Shown here in pieces: positions 5,053-5,525 of a stretch of 5,525 bases of DNA. The number at the start of each line of letters is the position of its first letter. Position 1 is the stretch's first letter. The DNA lies in contig DPJP01000284.1 in the NCBI GenBank assembly GCA_003542955.1, positions 22,381 through 27,905 of the forward strand. Direction: 5' to 3'. A program made the position numbers and the translations under genes. The notes beneath the pieces were generated by a model. It was not told the DNA's origin. It worked only from the letters and a program-made list of their open reading frames with translations, and did no database searches. The DNA is from Armatimonadota bacterium. Its GTDB lineage: Bacteria; Armatimonadota; Zipacnadia; Zipacnadales; UBA11051.

Positions 5053-5525
5053 ATGTCAAAGCAATTGACGCTGCCGGTGGTCAGCATTGAAGCAGAGAGT
5101 ATCGCCGAGGGTTGGGAGAAGGCCGTCCTCGCCTGCTGGGAGCACGGCGTGCGCATCCCGACCCAGTACGACCGCGAGGGCGATCCGCAGAGTCGCGATG
5201 TATCGCTTTTCCTCGCCGTGCGCGACGCTCTTGCCGAGCCACGCGTCCACCGGGCAATGCCCGGGGGTATCTACGATTTGGAGGTGTACCGCCAGGAGGT
5301 GGTCGATGGCATCCATGACCACTGGATCGACCCGGCCGCCGGCAAGTGGCAGTACACCTACCACGAGCGCATGGCGGCCTACAGCGTGCCGGGAATCGAC
5401 ACCCCCATCAACCAGCTTGACTACGTGGTCGAGGCGCTGGCCGAAGCGCCCCACACCCGCCGTGCGCAGGTCTCGATCTGGAAAGCCTGGGAGGATGCCG
5501 GCATTGACGACCCCGCGTGCCTGCA
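5053..5525 (+). CDS. Thymidylate-synthase-superfamily protein (ThyA-like), 3'-partial
   Basis: The frame runs from ATG 5053, with AGGAG 7 bases upstream, to the window edge; 157 complete codons are visible. Thymidylate synthases convert dUMP to dTMP with methylene-tetrahydrofolate. The protein starts with a beta-strand and helix (LPVVSIEAESIAEGWEKAVL), then has LEVYRQEVVDGIHDHW at about 76-91 and INQLDYVVEALAE at 119-131. TRRAQVSIWKAWED at 135-148 supplies the tandem arginines R136-R137, which match the dUMP-phosphate-binding pair. DPACL at 153-157 supplies the presumed nucleophile C156. The 20-residue spacing from the first arginine to the cysteine equals that of E. coli ThyA (R126 to C146). 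The active-site context, DPACL rather than the usual (L/P)PPCH, resembles archaeal-type or divergent ThyA and leaves room for a hydroxymethylase or another pyrimidine-modifying role. The rest of the active site lies beyond the window. Confidence 0.8.
   Translation, partial: MSKQLTLPVVSIEAESIAEGWEKAVLACWEHGVRIPTQYDREGDPQSRDVSLFLAVRDALAEPRVHRAMPGGIYDLEVYRQEVVDGIHDHWIDPAAGKWQYTYHERMAAYSVPGIDTPINQLDYVVEALAEAPHTRRAQVSIWKAWEDAGIDDPACL

Noticed and set aside
4773..5156. Minus-strand open frame of 127 codons across the divergent intergenic region
   Set aside because: It has no recognisable motif, overlaps the transpeptidase promoter and runs antisense into the ThyA-like start.
5056..5454. Minus-strand open frame of 132 codons
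   Set aside because: It is fully antisense to the ThyA-like gene, which has conserved active-site residues in the other frame.

Overview
This window comes from a high-GC bacterial chromosome. It looks like a diderm (LPS-type outer membrane) organism, because it encodes an LptF/LptG-family lipopolysaccharide-export permease and a RseB-like periplasmic sensor. The combination of a ThyA-like protein with a DPxCL-type active site, a copper-amine-oxidase-N-like module fused to a YkuD transpeptidase, and an RseB-like protein beside a small Spy-like protein would fit a deep-branching environmental lineage such as Armatimonadota. That placement is a family-level impression and was not tested. No mobile element, CRISPR array, tRNA or rRNA was seen.

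Left part (about 1-1900, plus strand): the 3' portion of an RseB/MucB-like sigma-E regulatory protein, cut by the window edge. It is followed by about 345 bases without an intact gene. This stretch still shows coding-like base periodicity, in two successive frames. Next is a small secreted, Gln/Arg/Gly-rich helical protein reminiscent of Spy/CpxP-type periplasmic proteins. An ECF-type promoter-like pair (GGAAT, 17 bases, CGTC) lies about 40 bases before its start. Together these suggest an envelope-stress regulatory locus whose sigma factor and anti-sigma factor would lie upstream, outside the window.

Middle (about 1896-4800): two hairpins occupy the convergent junction. Three minus-strand genes then follow in the order transpeptidase -> acpS -> lptF/lptG-like permease, reading from right to left. 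The transpeptidase stop and the acpS start are only 13 bases apart, and the acpS ribosome binding site overlaps that stop. A near-consensus sigma-70 promoter (TTTACA, 17 bases, TATAAA) stands about 65 bases before the transpeptidase GTG start. The unit joins peptidoglycan cross-linking, activation of acyl carrier protein (needed for fatty acid and lipid A synthesis) and LPS transport, so it reads as an envelope-biogenesis operon.

Right edge (5053-5525, plus strand): a divergently transcribed thymidylate-synthase-superfamily gene. It is truncated by the window just after its presumed catalytic cysteine.

Nothing here is a clearly new system. The points most worth a second look are the large charged insertion inside the RseB C-terminal domain, the decayed-looking coding stretch at 1005-1324, the candidate ECF promoter, and the transpeptidase-acpS-permease operon.
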